Shown here: one piece after another, positions 51,223-63,894 of the stretch
Numbering within the stretch: position 1 is the first letter of the stretch
Layout: every line of letters starts with the position of its first letter
Assembly (NCBI GenBank): GCA_964057225.1
Contig: CAXKVF010000081.1
Span: 1 to 64,000 of the forward strand
Source of the DNA: Auanema rhodensis
Lineage: Eukaryota; Nematoda; Chromadorea; Rhabditida; Rhabditidae
DNA: 64,000 nt
Direction of reading: 5' to 3'
Position numbers and translations under genes: made by a program
The notes under the pieces: generated by a model
What the model was told of the DNA's origin: nothing
Databases searched by the model: none
Seen by the model: only the letters and a program-made list of their open reading frames with translations

Positions 51223-54200
51223 ATCTGTTTTTAGACTAATATGGACATGGGGAATCTAATTTTGAAAACCGCATCTCTTTATCTTTCACGTGAAGCGAGT
51301 TACATACCAAGTGCACATCACGTGTACATTTAATTAGCATAAATCAAAGTTCACGTAAATTTCAAAGTCATGGTTACCATGCACCAATATCAATAAAAAT
51401 TTGTTTTTAGACTAATATGGACATGGGGAATCTAATTTTGAAAACCGCATCTCTTTATCTTTCACGTGAAGCGAGTTACATACCAAGTGCACATCACGTG
51501 TACATTTAATTAGCATAAATTAAAGTTCACGTAAATTTCAAAGTCATGGTTACCATGCACCAATATCAATAAAAATCTGTTTTTAGACTAATATGGACAT
51601 GGGGAATCTAATTTTGAAAACCGCATCTCTTTATCTTTCACGTGAAGCGAGTTACATACCAAGTGCACATCACGTGTACATTTAATTAGCATAAATTAAA
51701 GTTCACGTAAATTTCAAAGTCATGGTTACCATGCACCAATATCAATAAAAATCTGTTTTTAGACTAATATGGACATGGGGAATCTAATTTTGAAAACCGC
51801 ATCTCTTTATCTTTCACGTGAAGCGAGTTACATACCAAGTGCACATCACGTGTACATTTAATTAGCATAAATCAAAGTTCACGTAAATTTCAAAGTCATG
51901 GTTACCATGCACCAATATCAATAAAAATTTGTTTTTAGACTAATATGGACATGGGGAATCTAATTTTGAAAACCGCATCTCTTTATCTTTCACGTGAAGC
52001 GAGTTACATATCAAGTGCACATCACGTGTACATTTAATTAGCATAAATTAAAGTTCACGTAAATTTCAAAGTCATGGTTACCATTAACCAATATCAATAA
52101 AAATTTGTTTTTAGACTAATATGGACATGGGGAATCTAATTTTGAAAACCGCATCTCTTTATCTTTCACGTGAAGCGAGTTACATACCAAGTGCACATCA
52201 CGTGTACATTTAATTAGCATAAATTAAAGTTCACGTAAATTTCAAAGTCATGGTTACCATTAACCAATATCAATAAAAATTTGTTTTTAGACTAATATGG
52301 ACATGGGGAATCTAATTTTGAAAACCGCATCTCTTTATCTTTCACGTGAAGCGAGTTACATATCAAGTGCACATCACGTGTACATTTAATTAGCATAAAT
52401 TAAAGTTCACGTAAATTTCAAAGTCATGGTTACCATTAACCAATATCAATAAAAATTTGTTTTTAGACTAATATGGACATGGGGAATCTAATTTTGAAAA
52501 CCGCATCTCTTTATCTTTCACGTGAAGCGAGTTACATACCAAGTGCACATCACGTGTACATTTAATTAGCATAAATTAAAGTTCACGTAAATTTCAAAGT
52601 CATGGTTACCATGCACCAATATCAATAAAAATCTGTTTTTAGACTAATATGGACATGGGGAATCTAATTTTGAAAACCGCATCTCTTTATCTTTCACGTG
52701 AAGCGAGTTACATACCAAGTGCACATCACGTGTACATTTAATTAGCATAAATTAAAGTTCACGTAAATTTCAAAGTCATGGTTACCATGCACCAATATCA
52801 ATAAAAATTTGTTTTTAGACTAATATGGACATGAGGAATCTAATTTTGAAAACCGCATCTCTTTATCTTTCACGTGAAGCGAGTTACATACCAAGTGCAC
52901 ATCACGTGTACATTTAATTAGCATAAATTATAGTTCACGTAAATTTCAAAGTCATGGTTACCATGCACCAATATCAATAAAAATTTGTTTTTAGACTAAT
53001 ATGGACATGGGGAATCTAATTTTGAAAACCGCATCTCTTTATCTTTCACGTGAAGCGAGTTACATACCAAGTGCACATCACGTGTACATTTAATTAGCAT
53101 AAATTAAAGTTCACGTAAATTTCAAAGTCGTGGTTACCATGCACCAATATCAATAAAAATTCGTTTTTAGACTAATATGGACATGGGGAATCTAACTTTG
53201 AAAACCGCATCTCTTCATCTTTCACGTGAAGCGAGTTACATACCAAGTGCACATCACGTGTACATTTAATTAGCATAAATTAAAGTTCACGTAAATTTCA
53301 AAGTCATGGTTACCATGCACCAATATCAATAAAAATCTGTTTTTAGACTAATATGGACATGGGGAATCTAATTTTGAAAACCGCATCTCTTTATCTTTCA
53401 CGTGAAGCGAGTTACATACCAAGTGCACATCACGTGTACATTTAATTAGCATAAATCAAAGTTCACGTAAATTTCAAAGTCATGGTTACCATGCACCAAT
53501 ATCAATAAAAATTTGTTTTTAGACTAATATGGACATGGGGAATCTAATTTTGAAAACCGCATCTCTTTATCTTTCACGTGAAGCGAGTTACATATCAAGT
53601 GCACATCACGTGTACATTTAATTAGCATAAATTAAAGTTCACGTAAATTTCAAAGTCATGGTTACCATTAACCAATATCAATAAAAATTTGTTTTTAGAC
53701 TAATATGGACATGGGGAATCTAATTTTGAAAACCGCATCTCTTTATCTTTCACGTGAAGCGAGTTACATACCAAGTGCACATCACGTGTACATTTAATTA
53801 GCATAAATTAAAGTTCACGTAAATTTCAAAGTCATGGTTACCATTAACCAATATCAATAAAAATTTGTTTTTAGACTAATATGGACATGGGGAATCTAAT
53901 TTTGAAAACCGCATCTCTTTATCTTTCACGTGAAGCGAGTTACATATCAAGTGCACATCACGTGTACATTTAATTAGCATAAATTAAAGTTCACGTAAAT
54001 TTCAAAGTCATGGTTACCATTAACCAATATCAATAAAAATTTGTTTTTAGACTAATATGGACATGGGGAATCTAATTTTGAAAACCGCATCTCTTTATCT
54101 TTCACGTGAAGCGAGTTACATACCAAGTGCACATCACGTGTACATTTAATTAGCATAAATTAAAGTTCACGTAAATTTTAAAGTCATGGTTACCATTAAC

Positions 54201-54918
54201 CAATATCAATAAAAATTTGTTTTAAGACTAATATGGACATGGGGAATCTAATTTTGAAAACCGCATCTCTTTATCTTTCACGTGAAGCGAGTTACATACC
54301 AAGTGCACATCACGTGTACATTTAATTAGCATAAATTAAAGTTCACGTAAATTTCAAAGTCATGGTTACCATGCACCAATATCAATAAAAATCTGTTTTT
54401 AGACTAATATGGACATGGGGAATCTAATTTTGAAAACCGCATCTCTTTATCTTTCACGTGAAGCGAGTTACATACCAAGTGCACATCACGTGTACATTTA
54501 ATTAGCATAAATTAAAGTTCACGTAAATTTCAAAGTCATGGTTACCATGCACCAATATCAATAAAAATTTGTTTTTAGACTAATATGGACATGAGGAATC
54601 TAATTTTGAAAACCGCATCTCTTTATCTTTCACGTGAAGCGAGTTACATACCAAGTGCACATCACGTGTACATTTAATTAGCATAAATTATAGTTCACGT
54701 AAATTTCAAAGTCATGGTTACCATGCACCAATATCAATAAAAATTTGTTTTTAGACTAATATGGACATGGGGAATCTAATTTTGAAAACCGCATCTCTTT
54801 ATCTTTCACGTGAAGCGAGTTACATACCAAGTGCACATCACGTGTACATTTAATTAGCATAAATTAAAGTTCACGTAAATTTCAAAGTCGTGGTTACCAT
54901 GCACCAATATCAATAAAA
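51223..54918 (+). repeat. Mixed HORs: 3-mer, then 9- and 10-mer repeats
   Basis: Twenty-one monomers. T3C, T3C with T123C, and plain units form trimers from 51047 and 51575. A longer order then appears twice, at 51751-53334 (nine units) and 53335-55094 (ten units): T3C with T123C; C85T with CCATTAACC; plain; C85T; plain; T3C; G28A with A125T; A148G; T4C with T38C. The second copy has one extra unit (54215, TTTTAAGAC). Unit 53159 carries T58C. Confidence 0.75.
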
Positions 54919-57900
54919 ATTCGTTTTTAGACTAATATGGACATGGGGAATCTAACTTTGAAAACCGCATCTCTTTATCTTTCACGTGAAGCGAGTTACA
55001 TACCAAGTGCACATCACGTGTACATTTAATTAGCATAAATTAAAGTTCACGTAAATTTCAAAGTCATGGTTACCATGCACCAATATCAATAAAAATTTGT
55101 TTTTAGACTAATATGGACATGGGCAATCTAATTTTGAAAACCGCATTTCTTTATCTTTCAAGTGAAGCGAGTTACATACCAAGTGCACATCACGTGTACA
55201 TTTAATTAGCATAAATTAAAGTTCACGTAAATTTCAAAGTCATGGTTACCATGCACCAACATCAATAAAAATTTGTTTTTAGACTAATATGGACATGGGG
55301 AATCTAATTTTGAAAACCGCATCTCTTTATCTTTCACGTGAAGCGAGTTACATATCAAGTGCACATCACGTGTACATTTAATTAGCATAAATTAAAGTTC
55401 ACGTAAATTTCAAAGTCATGGTTACCATGCACCAATATCAATAAAAATTTGTTTTTAGACTAATATGGACATGGGCAATCTAATTTTGAAAACCGCATTT
55501 CTTTATCTTTCAAGTGAAGCGAGTTACATACCAAGTGCACATCACGTGTACATTTAATTAGCATAAATTAAAGTTCACGTAAATTTCAAAGTCATGGTTA
55601 CCATGCACCAACATCAATAAAAATTTGTTTTTAGACTAATATGGACATGGGGAATCTAATTTTGAAAACCGCATCTCTTTATCTTTCACGTGAAGCGAGT
55701 TACATATCAAGTGCACATCACGTGTACATTTAATTAGCATAAATTAAAGTTCACGTAAATTTCAAAGTCATGGTTACCATTAACCAATATCAATAAAAAT
55801 CTGTTTTTAGACTAATATGGACATGGGGAATCTAATTTTGAAAACCGCATCTCTTTATCTTTCACGTGAAGCGAGTTACATACCAAGTGCACATCACGTG
55901 TACATTTAATTAGCATAAATCAAAGTTCACGTAAATTTCAAAGTCATGGTTACCATGCACCAATATCAATAAAAATTTGTTTTTAGACTAATATGGACAT
56001 GGGGAATCTAATTTTGAAAACCGCATCTCTTTATCTTTCACGTGAAGCGAGTTACATATCAAGTGCACATCACGTGTACATTTAATTAGCATAAATTAAA
56101 GTTCACGTAAATTTCAAAGTCATGGTTACCATTAACCAATATCAATAAAAATTTGTTTTTAGACTAATATGGACATGGGGAATCTAATTTTGAAAACCGC
56201 ATCTCTTTATCTTTCACGTGAAGCGAGTTACATATCAAGTGCACATCACGTGTACATTTAATTAGCATAAATTAAAGTTCACGTAAATTTCAAAGTCATG
56301 GTTACCATTAACCAATATCAATAAAAATTTGTTTTTAGACTAATATGGACATGGGGAATCTAATTTTGAAAACCGCATCTCTTTATCTTTCACGTGAAGC
56401 GAGTTACATACCAAGTGCACATCACGTGTACATTTAATTAGCATAAATTAAAGTTCACGTAAATTTTAAAGTCATGGTTACCATGCACCAATATCAATAA
56501 AAATCTGTTTTTAGACTAATATGGACATGGGGAATCTAATTTTGAAAACCGCATCTCTTTATCTTTCACGTGAAGCGAGTTACATACCAAGTGCACATCA
56601 CGTGTACATTTAATTAGCATAAATTAAAGTTCACGTAAATTTCAAAGTCATGGTTACCATGCACCAATATCAATAAAAATTTGTTTTTAGACTAATATGG
56701 ACATGAGGAATCTAATTTTGAAAACCGCATCTCTTTATCTTTCACGTGAAGCGAGTTACATACCAAGTGCACATCACGTGTACATTTAATTAGCATAAAT
56801 TATAGTTCACGTAAATTTCAAAGTCATGGTTACCATGCACCAATATCAATAAAAATTTGTTTTTAGACTAATATGGACATGGGGAATCTAATTTTGAAAA
56901 CCGCATCTCTTTATCTTTCACGTGAAGCGAGTTACATATCAAGTGCACATCACGTGTACATTTAATTAGCATAAATTAAAGTTCACGTAAATTTCAAAGT
57001 CATGGTTACCATTAACCAATATCAATAAAAATTTGTTTTTAGACTAATATGGACATGGGGAATCTAATTTTGAAAACCGCATCTCTTTATCTTTCACGTG
57101 AAGCGAGTTACATACCAAGTGCACATCACGTGTACATTTAATTAGCATAAATTAAAGTTCACGTAAATTTCAAAGTCATGGTTACCATGCACCAATATCA
57201 ATAAAAATCTGTTTTTAGACTAATATGGACATGGGGAATCTAATTTTGAAAACCGCATCTCTTTATCTTTCACGTGAAGCGAGTTACATACCAAGTGCAC
57301 ATCACGTGTACATTTAATTAGCATAAATTAAAGTTCACGTAAATTTCAAAGTCATGGTTACCATGCACCAATATCAATAAAAATTTGTTTTTAGACTAAT
57401 ATGGACATGAGGAATCTAATTTTGAAAACCGCATCTCTTTATCTTTCACGTGAAGCGAGTTACATACCAAGTGCACATCACGTGTACATTTAATTAGCAT
57501 AAATTAAAGTTCACGTAAATTTCAAAGTCGTGGTTACCATGCACCAATATCAATAAAAATTCGTTTTTAGACTAATATGGACATGGGGAATCTAACTTTG
57601 AAAACCGCATCTCTTTATCTTTCACGTGAAGCGAGTTACATACCAAGTGCACATCACGTGTACATTTAATTAGCATAAATTAAAGTTCACGTAAATTTCA
57701 AAGTCATGGTTACCATGCACCAATATCAATAAAAATTTGTTTTTAGACTAATATGGACATGGGCAATCTAATTTTGAAAACCGCATTTCTTTATCTTTCA
57801 AGTGAAGCGAGTTACATACCAAGTGCACATCACGTGTACATTTAATTAGCATAAATTAAAGTTCACGTAAATTTCAAAGTCATGGTTACCATGCACCAAC

Positions 57901-60198
57901 ATCAATAAAAATTTGTTTTTAGACTAATATGGACATGGGGAATCTAATTTTGAAAACCGCATCTCTTTATCTTTCACGTGAAGCGAGTTACATATCAAGT
58001 GCACATCACGTGTACATTTAATTAGCATAAATTAAAGTTCACGTAAATTTCAAAGTCATGGTTACCATGCACCAATATCAATAAAAATTTGTTTTTAGAC
58101 TAATATGGACATGGGCAATCTAATTTTGAAAACCGCATTTCTTTATCTTTCAAGTGAAGCGAGTTACATACCAAGTGCACATCACGTGTACATTTAATTA
58201 GCATAAATTAAAGTTCACGTAAATTTCAAAGTCATGGTTACCATGCACCAACATCAATAAAAATTTGTTTTTAGACTAATATGGACATGGGGAATCTAAT
58301 TTTGAAAACCGCATCTCTTTATCTTTCACGTGAAGCGAGTTACATATCAAGTGCACATCACGTGTACATTTAATTAGCATAAATTAAAGTTCACGTAAAT
58401 TTCAAAGTCATGGTTACCATTAACCAATATCAATAAAAATCTGTTTTTAGACTAATATGGACATGGGGAATCTAATTTTGAAAACCGCATCTCTTTATCT
58501 TTCACGTGAAGCGAGTTACATACCAAGTGCACATCACGTGTACATTTAATTAGCATAAATCAAAGTTCACGTAAATTTCAAAGTCATGGTTACCATGCAC
58601 CAATATCAATAAAAATTTGTTTTTAGACTAATATGGACATGGGGAATCTAATTTTGAAAACCGCATCTCTTTATCTTTCACGTGAAGCGAGTTACATATC
58701 AAGTGCACATCACGTGTACATTTAATTAGCATAAATTAAAGTTCACGTAAATTTCAAAGTCATGGTTACCATTAACCAATATCAATAAAAATTTGTTTTT
58801 AGACTAATATGGACATGGGGAATCTAATTTTGAAAACCGCATCTCTTTATCTTTCACGTGAAGCGAGTTACATATCAAGTGCACATCACGTGTACATTTA
58901 ATTAGCATAAATTAAAGTTCACGTAAATTTCAAAGTCATGGTTACCATTAACCAATATCAATAAAAATTTGTTTTTAGACTAATATGGACATGGGGAATC
59001 TAATTTTGAAAACCGCATCTCTTTATCTTTCACGTGAAGCGAGTTACATACCAAGTGCACATCACGTGTACATTTAATTAGCATAAATTAAAGTTCACGT
59101 AAATTTTAAAGTCATGGTTACCATGCACCAATATCAATAAAAATCTGTTTTTAGACTAATATGGACATGGGGAATCTAATTTTGAAAACCGCATCTCTTT
59201 ATCTTTCACGTGAAGCGAGTTACATACCAAGTGCACATCACGTGTACATTTAATTAGCATAAATTAAAGTTCACGTAAATTTCAAAGTCATGGTTACCAT
59301 GCACCAATATCAATAAAAATTTGTTTTTAGACTAATATGGACATGAGGAATCTAATTTTGAAAACCGCATCTCTTTATCTTTCACGTGAAGCGAGTTACA
59401 TACCAAGTGCACATCACGTGTACATTTAATTAGCATAAATTATAGTTCACGTAAATTTCAAAGTCATGGTTACCATGCACCAATATCAATAAAAATTTGT
59501 TTTTAGACTAATATGGACATGGGGAATCTAATTTTGAAAACCGCATCTCTTTATCTTTCACGTGAAGCGAGTTACATATCAAGTGCACATCACGTGTACA
59601 TTTAATTAGCATAAATTAAAGTTCACGTAAATTTCAAAGTCATGGTTACCATTAACCAATATCAATAAAAATTTGTTTTTAGACTAATATGGACATGGGG
59701 AATCTAATTTTGAAAACCGCATCTCTTTATCTTTCACGTGAAGCGAGTTACATACCAAGTGCACATCACGTGTACATTTAATTAGCATAAATTAAAGTTC
59801 ACGTAAATTTCAAAGTCATGGTTACCATGCACCAATATCAATAAAAATCTGTTTTTAGACTAATATGGACATGGGGAATCTAATTTTGAAAACCGCATCT
59901 CTTTATCTTTCACGTGAAGCGAGTTACATACCAAGTGCACATCACGTGTACATTTAATTAGCATAAATTAAAGTTCACGTAAATTTCAAAGTCATGGTTA
60001 CCATGCACCAATATCAATAAAAATTTGTTTTTAGACTAATATGGACATGAGGAATCTAATTTTGAAAACCGCATCTCTTTATCTTTCACGTGAAGCGAGT
60101 TACATACCAAGTGCACATCACGTGTACATTTAATTAGCATAAATTATAGTTCACGTAAATTTCAAAGTCATGGTTACCATGCACCAATATCAATAAAA
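54919..60198 (+). repeat. Second 15-monomer tandem duplication (2,640 bp), near-identical copies
   Basis: Copies are 54919-57558 and 57559-60198. I compared them line by line and found no difference between 54771-57506 and 57411-60146, about 2,736 bp. They end at a G/A difference (54770/57410) and an A/T difference (57507/60147). Each copy holds two G30C units with C53T, C67A and CAACATC (55095 and 55447 in copy one), several C85T units, three T3C units and the G28A/A125T unit. It is as recent as the 12-17 kb duplication, or the two share an artefact. Confidence 0.88.
57383..57558 (+). repeat. Hybrid monomer, G28A head with A148G tail
   Basis: It begins like the G28A/A125T units but lacks A125T and ends with A148G, normally the mark of the next unit. 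Elsewhere (56679, 60023, 61079) the G28A unit has A125T without A148G. The join lies between mp28 and mp125 and removes one monomer from the 6-mer order. Confidence 0.7.
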
Positions 60199-63100
60199 AT
60201 TTGTTTTTAGACTAATATGGACATGGGGAATCTAATTTTGAAAACCGCATCTCTTTATCTTTCACGTGAAGCGAGTTACATACCAAGTGCACATCACGTG
60301 TACATTTAATTAGCATAAATTAAAGTTCACGTAAATTTCAAAGTCGTGGTTACCATGCACCAATATCAATAAAAATTCGTTTTTAGACTAATATGGACAT
60401 GGGGAATCTAACTTTGAAAACCGCATCTCTTTATCTTTCACGTGAAGCGAGTTACATACCAAGTGCACATCACGTGTACATTTAATTAGCATAAATTAAA
60501 GTTCACGTAAATTTCAAAGTCATGGTTACCATGCACCAATATCAATAAAAATTTGTTTTTAGACTAATATGGACATGGGGAATCTAATTTTGAAAACCGC
60601 ATCTCTTTATCTTTCACGTGAAGCGAGTTACATATCAAGTGCACATCACGTGTACATTTAATTAGCATAAATTAAAGTTCACGTAAATTTCAAAGTCATG
60701 GTTACCATTAACCAATATCAATAAAAATTTGTTTTTAGACTAATATGGACATGGGGAATCTAATTTTGAAAACCGCATCTCTTTATCTTTCACGTGAAGC
60801 GAGTTACATACCAAGTGCACATCACGTGTACATTTAATTAGCATAAATTAAAGTTCACGTAAATTTCAAAGTCATGGTTACCATGCACCAATATCAATAA
60901 AAATCTGTTTTTAGACTAATATGGACATGGGGAATCTAATTTTGAAAACCGCATCTCTTTATCTTTCACGTGAAGCGAGTTACATACCAAGTGCACATCA
61001 CGTGTACATTTAATTAGCATAAATTAAAGTTCACGTAAATTTCAAAGTCATGGTTACCATGCACCAATATCAATAAAAATTTGTTTTTAGACTAATATGG
61101 ACATGAGGAATCTAATTTTGAAAACCGCATCTCTTTATCTTTCACGTGAAGCGAGTTACATACCAAGTGCACATCACGTGTACATTTAATTAGCATAAAT
61201 TATAGTTCACGTAAATTTCAAAGTCATGGTTACCATGCACCAATATCAATAAAAATTTGTTTTTAGACTAATATGGACATGGGGAATCTAATTTTGAAAA
61301 CCGCATCTCTTTATCTTTCACGTGAAGCGAGTTACATACCAAGTGCACATCACGTGTACATTTAATTAGCATAAATTAAAGTTCACGTAAATTTCAAAGT
61401 CGTGGTTACCATGCACCAATATCAATAAAAATTCGTTTTTAGACTAATATGGACATGGGGAATCTAACTTTGAAAACCGCATCTCTTTATCTTTCACGTG
61501 AAGCGAGTTACATACCAAGTGCACATCACGTGTACATTTAATTAGCATAAATTAAAGTTCACGTAAATTTCAAAGTCATGGTTACCATGCACCAATATCA
61601 ATAAAAATTTGTTTTTAGACTAATATGGACATGGGCAATCTAATTTTGTAAACCGCATCTCTTTATCTTTCAAGTGAAGCGAGTTACATACCAAGTGCAC
61701 ATCACGTGTACATTTAATTAGCATAAATTAAAGTTCACGTAAATTTCAAAGTCATGGTTACCATGCACCAATATCAATAAAAATTTGTTTTTAGACTAAT
61801 ATGGACATGGGGAATCTAATTTTGAAAACCGCATCTCTTTATCTTTCACGTGAAGCGAGTTACATATCAAGTGCACATCACGTGTACATTTAATTAGCAT
61901 AAATTAAAGTTCACGTAAATTTCAAAGTCATGGTTACCATTAACCAATATCAATAAAAATTTGTTTTTAGACTAATATGGACATGGGGAATCTAATTTTG
62001 AAAACCGCATCTCTTTATCTTTCACGTGAAGCGAGTTACATACCAAGTGCACATCACGTGTACATTTAATTAGCATAAATTAAAGTTCACGTAAATTTCA
62101 AAGTCATGGTTACCATGCACCAATATCAATAAAAATCTGTTTTTAGACTAATATGGACATGGGGAATCTAATTTTGAAAACCGCATCTCTTTATCTTTCA
62201 CGTGAAGCGAGTTACATACCAAGTGCACATCACGTGTACATTTAATTAGCATAAATTAAAGTTCACGTAAATTTCAAAGTCATGGTTACCATGCACCAAT
62301 ATCAATAAAAATTTGTTTTTAGACTAATATGGACATGAGGAATCTAATTTTGAAAACCGCATCTCTTTATCTTTCACGTGAAGCGAGTTACATACCAAGT
62401 GCACATCACGTGTACATTTAATTAGCATAAATTATAGTTCACGTAAATTTCAAAGTCATGGTTACCATGCACCAATATCAATAAAAATTTGTTTTTAGAC
62501 TAATATGGACATGGGGAATCTAATTTTGAAAACCGCATCTCTTTATCTTTCACGTGAAGCGAGTTACATACCAAGTGCACATCACGTGTACATTTAATTA
62601 GCATAAATTAAAGTTCACGTAAATTTCAAAGTCGTGGTTACCATGCACCAATATCAATAAAAATTCGTTTTTAGACTAATATGGACATGGGGAATCTAAC
62701 TTTGAAAACCGCATCTCTTTATCTTTCACGTGAAGCGAGTTACATACCAAGTGCACATCACGTGTACATTTAATTAGCATAAATTAAAGTTCACGTAAAT
62801 TTCAAAGTCATGGTTACCATGCACCAATATCAATAAAAATTTGTTTTTAGACTAATATGGACATGGGGAATCTAATTTTGAAAACCGCATCTCTTTATCT
62901 TTCACGTGAAGCGAGTTACATATCAAGTGCACATCACGTGTACATTTAATTAGCATAAATTAAAGTTCACGTAAATTTCAAAGTCATGGTTACCATTAAC
63001 CAATATCAATAAAAATTTGTTTTTAGACTAATATGGACATGGGGAATCTAATTTTGAAAACCGCATCTCTTTATCTTTCACGTGAAGCGAGTTACATACC

Positions 63101-63894
63101 AAGTGCACATCACGTGTACATTTAATTAGCATAAATTAAAGTTCACGTAAATTTCAAAGTCATGGTTACCATGCACCAATATCAATAAAAATCTGTTTTT
63201 AGACTAATATGGACATGGGGAATCTAATTTTGAAAACCGCATCTCTTTATCTTTCACGTGAAGCGAGTTACATACCAAGTGCACATCACGTGTACATTTA
63301 ATTAGCATAAATTAAAGTTCACGTAAATTTCAAAGTCATGGTTACCATGCACCAATATCAATAAAAATTTGTTTTTAGACTAATATGGACATGAGGAATC
63401 TAATTTTGAAAACCGCATCTCTTTATCTTTCACGTGAAGCGAGTTACATACCAAGTGCACATCACGTGTACATTTAATTAGCATAAATTATAGTTCACGT
63501 AAATTTCAAAGTCGTGGTTACCATGCACCAATATCAATAAAAATTCGTTTTTAGACTAATATGGACATGGGGAATCTAACTTTGAAAACCGCATCTCTTT
63601 ATCTTTCACGTGAAGCGAGTTACATACCAAGTGCACATCACGTGTACATTTAATTAGCATAAATTAAAGTTCACGTAAATTTCAAAGTCATGGTTACCAT
63701 GCACCAATATCAATAAAAATTTGTTTTTAGACTAATATGGACATGGGCAATCTAATTTTGTAAACCGCATCTCTTTATCTTTCAAGTGAAGCGAGTTACA
63801 TACCAAGTGCACATCACGTGTACATTTAATTAGCATAAATTAAAGTTCACGTAAATTTCAAAGTCATGGTTACCATGCACCAATATCAATAAAA
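60199..63894 (+). repeat. 6-monomer HOR (1,056 bp) with 5- and 7-monomer length variants
   Basis: The core order is: C85T with CCATTAACC; plain; T3C; G28A with A125T; A148G; T4C with T38C. Full 6-mers are 59495-60550 (overlapping the 15-mer copy), 60551-61606 and 61783-62838; a 5-unit version is 62839-63718. A G30C unit with A43T (TTTTGTAAACC) and C67A follows the T4C unit at 61607 and 63719, giving 7-unit spacing there. The same core is recognisable at 52279-53334, so this is the youngest repeating theme at the right end. Confidence 0.85.
63367..63542 (+). repeat. Hybrid monomer, G28A/A125T head with A148G tail
   Basis: G28A and A125T are followed in the same unit by A148G, fusing two normally separate units (compare 62311 and 62487). 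The switch lies within 22 bp, between mp126 and mp147 (bases 63492-63513), and turns the 6-mer into a 5-mer. It is the most tightly placed exchange junction in the window. Confidence 0.85.
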
